DNA of 30,733 nt from a virus: the IMG/VR virus record IMGVR_UViG_3300009181_002861, positions 1-30,733 of that record. One strand, given 5' to 3'. The notes beneath the pieces were generated by a model. The model saw only the letters and a list, made by a program, of their open reading frames with translations. It did not search any database and was not told the DNA's origin. The translations under genes and the position numbers were made by a program. This document shows, one piece after another, positions 30,686 through 30,733 of the stretch. The stretch's first letter is position 1. Each line of letters opens with the position of its first letter.

Positions 30686-30733
30686 ATGGATCCAATTACC
30701 CTATTTGCGATGGCCAATGCCGCTGTTTCTGCG
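30686..30733 (+). CDS. Start of a plus-strand phage gene (truncated at window edge)
   Basis: ATG at 30686 opens a frame reading MDPITLFAMANAAVSA to the last base. MDP(I/V)TxFAxAN-x-AV is the recurrent N-terminus of a small protein in T4-like marine phages, usually followed by a Lys-rich helical region, function unknown. No clear ribosome binding site is seen (actatattaaatg). It is the only credible plus-strand gene and diverges from the replication operon. Confidence 0.55.
   Translation, partial: MDPITLFAMANAAVSA

Overview
The window looks like a piece of a marine T4-like myovirus genome, of the kind known from Pelagibacter and cyanobacterial phages. The evidence is a gp43-type family B DNA polymerase, a UvsX recombinase with the T4-type P-loop and a gp41-type helicase in T4 order. 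There are also virion-type proteins with signatures common in marine T4-like phages, and TATAAATA late promoters in intergenic positions. The DNA is AT-rich (roughly one third G+C by eye). Nearly everything is on the minus strand, packed with ATGA or TAATG overlaps. No intergenic stretch exceeds about 125 bases. I saw no tRNA, rRNA, IS element or CRISPR array. The host is not identifiable from the sequence.

Reading in the direction of minus-strand transcription (right to left): at 30.6 kb a divergent promoter region separates a truncated plus-strand gene from the replication block. That block (30.56-22.4 kb) holds an Sm-like protein, DNA polymerase, a coiled-coil membrane protein, UvsX, two small proteins, the replicative helicase, a 64-residue protein and a DruA/DUF4338-like protein. 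Two unassigned genes (413 and 101 residues) follow.

From 20.85 to 10.06 kb runs one uninterrupted chain of 13 carbohydrate genes: seven or eight glycosyltransferase-like proteins of different families (GT2, HtrL/YibB, GT9-like, DUF5672 and others) and five sugar-tailoring enzymes (4,6-dehydratase, acyltransferase, C-methyltransferase, RfbH/E1-type 3-dehydrase, SDR reductase). Together they look like a branched deoxysugar and glycan assembly operon. Its target (host surface, virion or DNA) cannot be read from the sequence.

From 9.98 to 1 the genes appear late and virion-associated. They include a histidine-rich ligase-fold protein, a cytidylyltransferase-like/P-loop kinase fusion, two large repeat-bearing proteins (one with tandem EF-hand-like loops), a MPIWGNTD-type structural protein, four small conserved proteins, and a truncated fiber-like protein with 21-residue tandem repeats. 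Five of these begin with a short N-terminus resembling the T4 capsid targeting sequence (MKTYQEFIAE), which suggests that enzymes and basic proteins may be packaged in the capsid and injected. That is the most interesting hypothesis in the window. A possible overprinted small gene (7331-7540), a DruA-like phage protein and the deoxysugar operon are the other leads.
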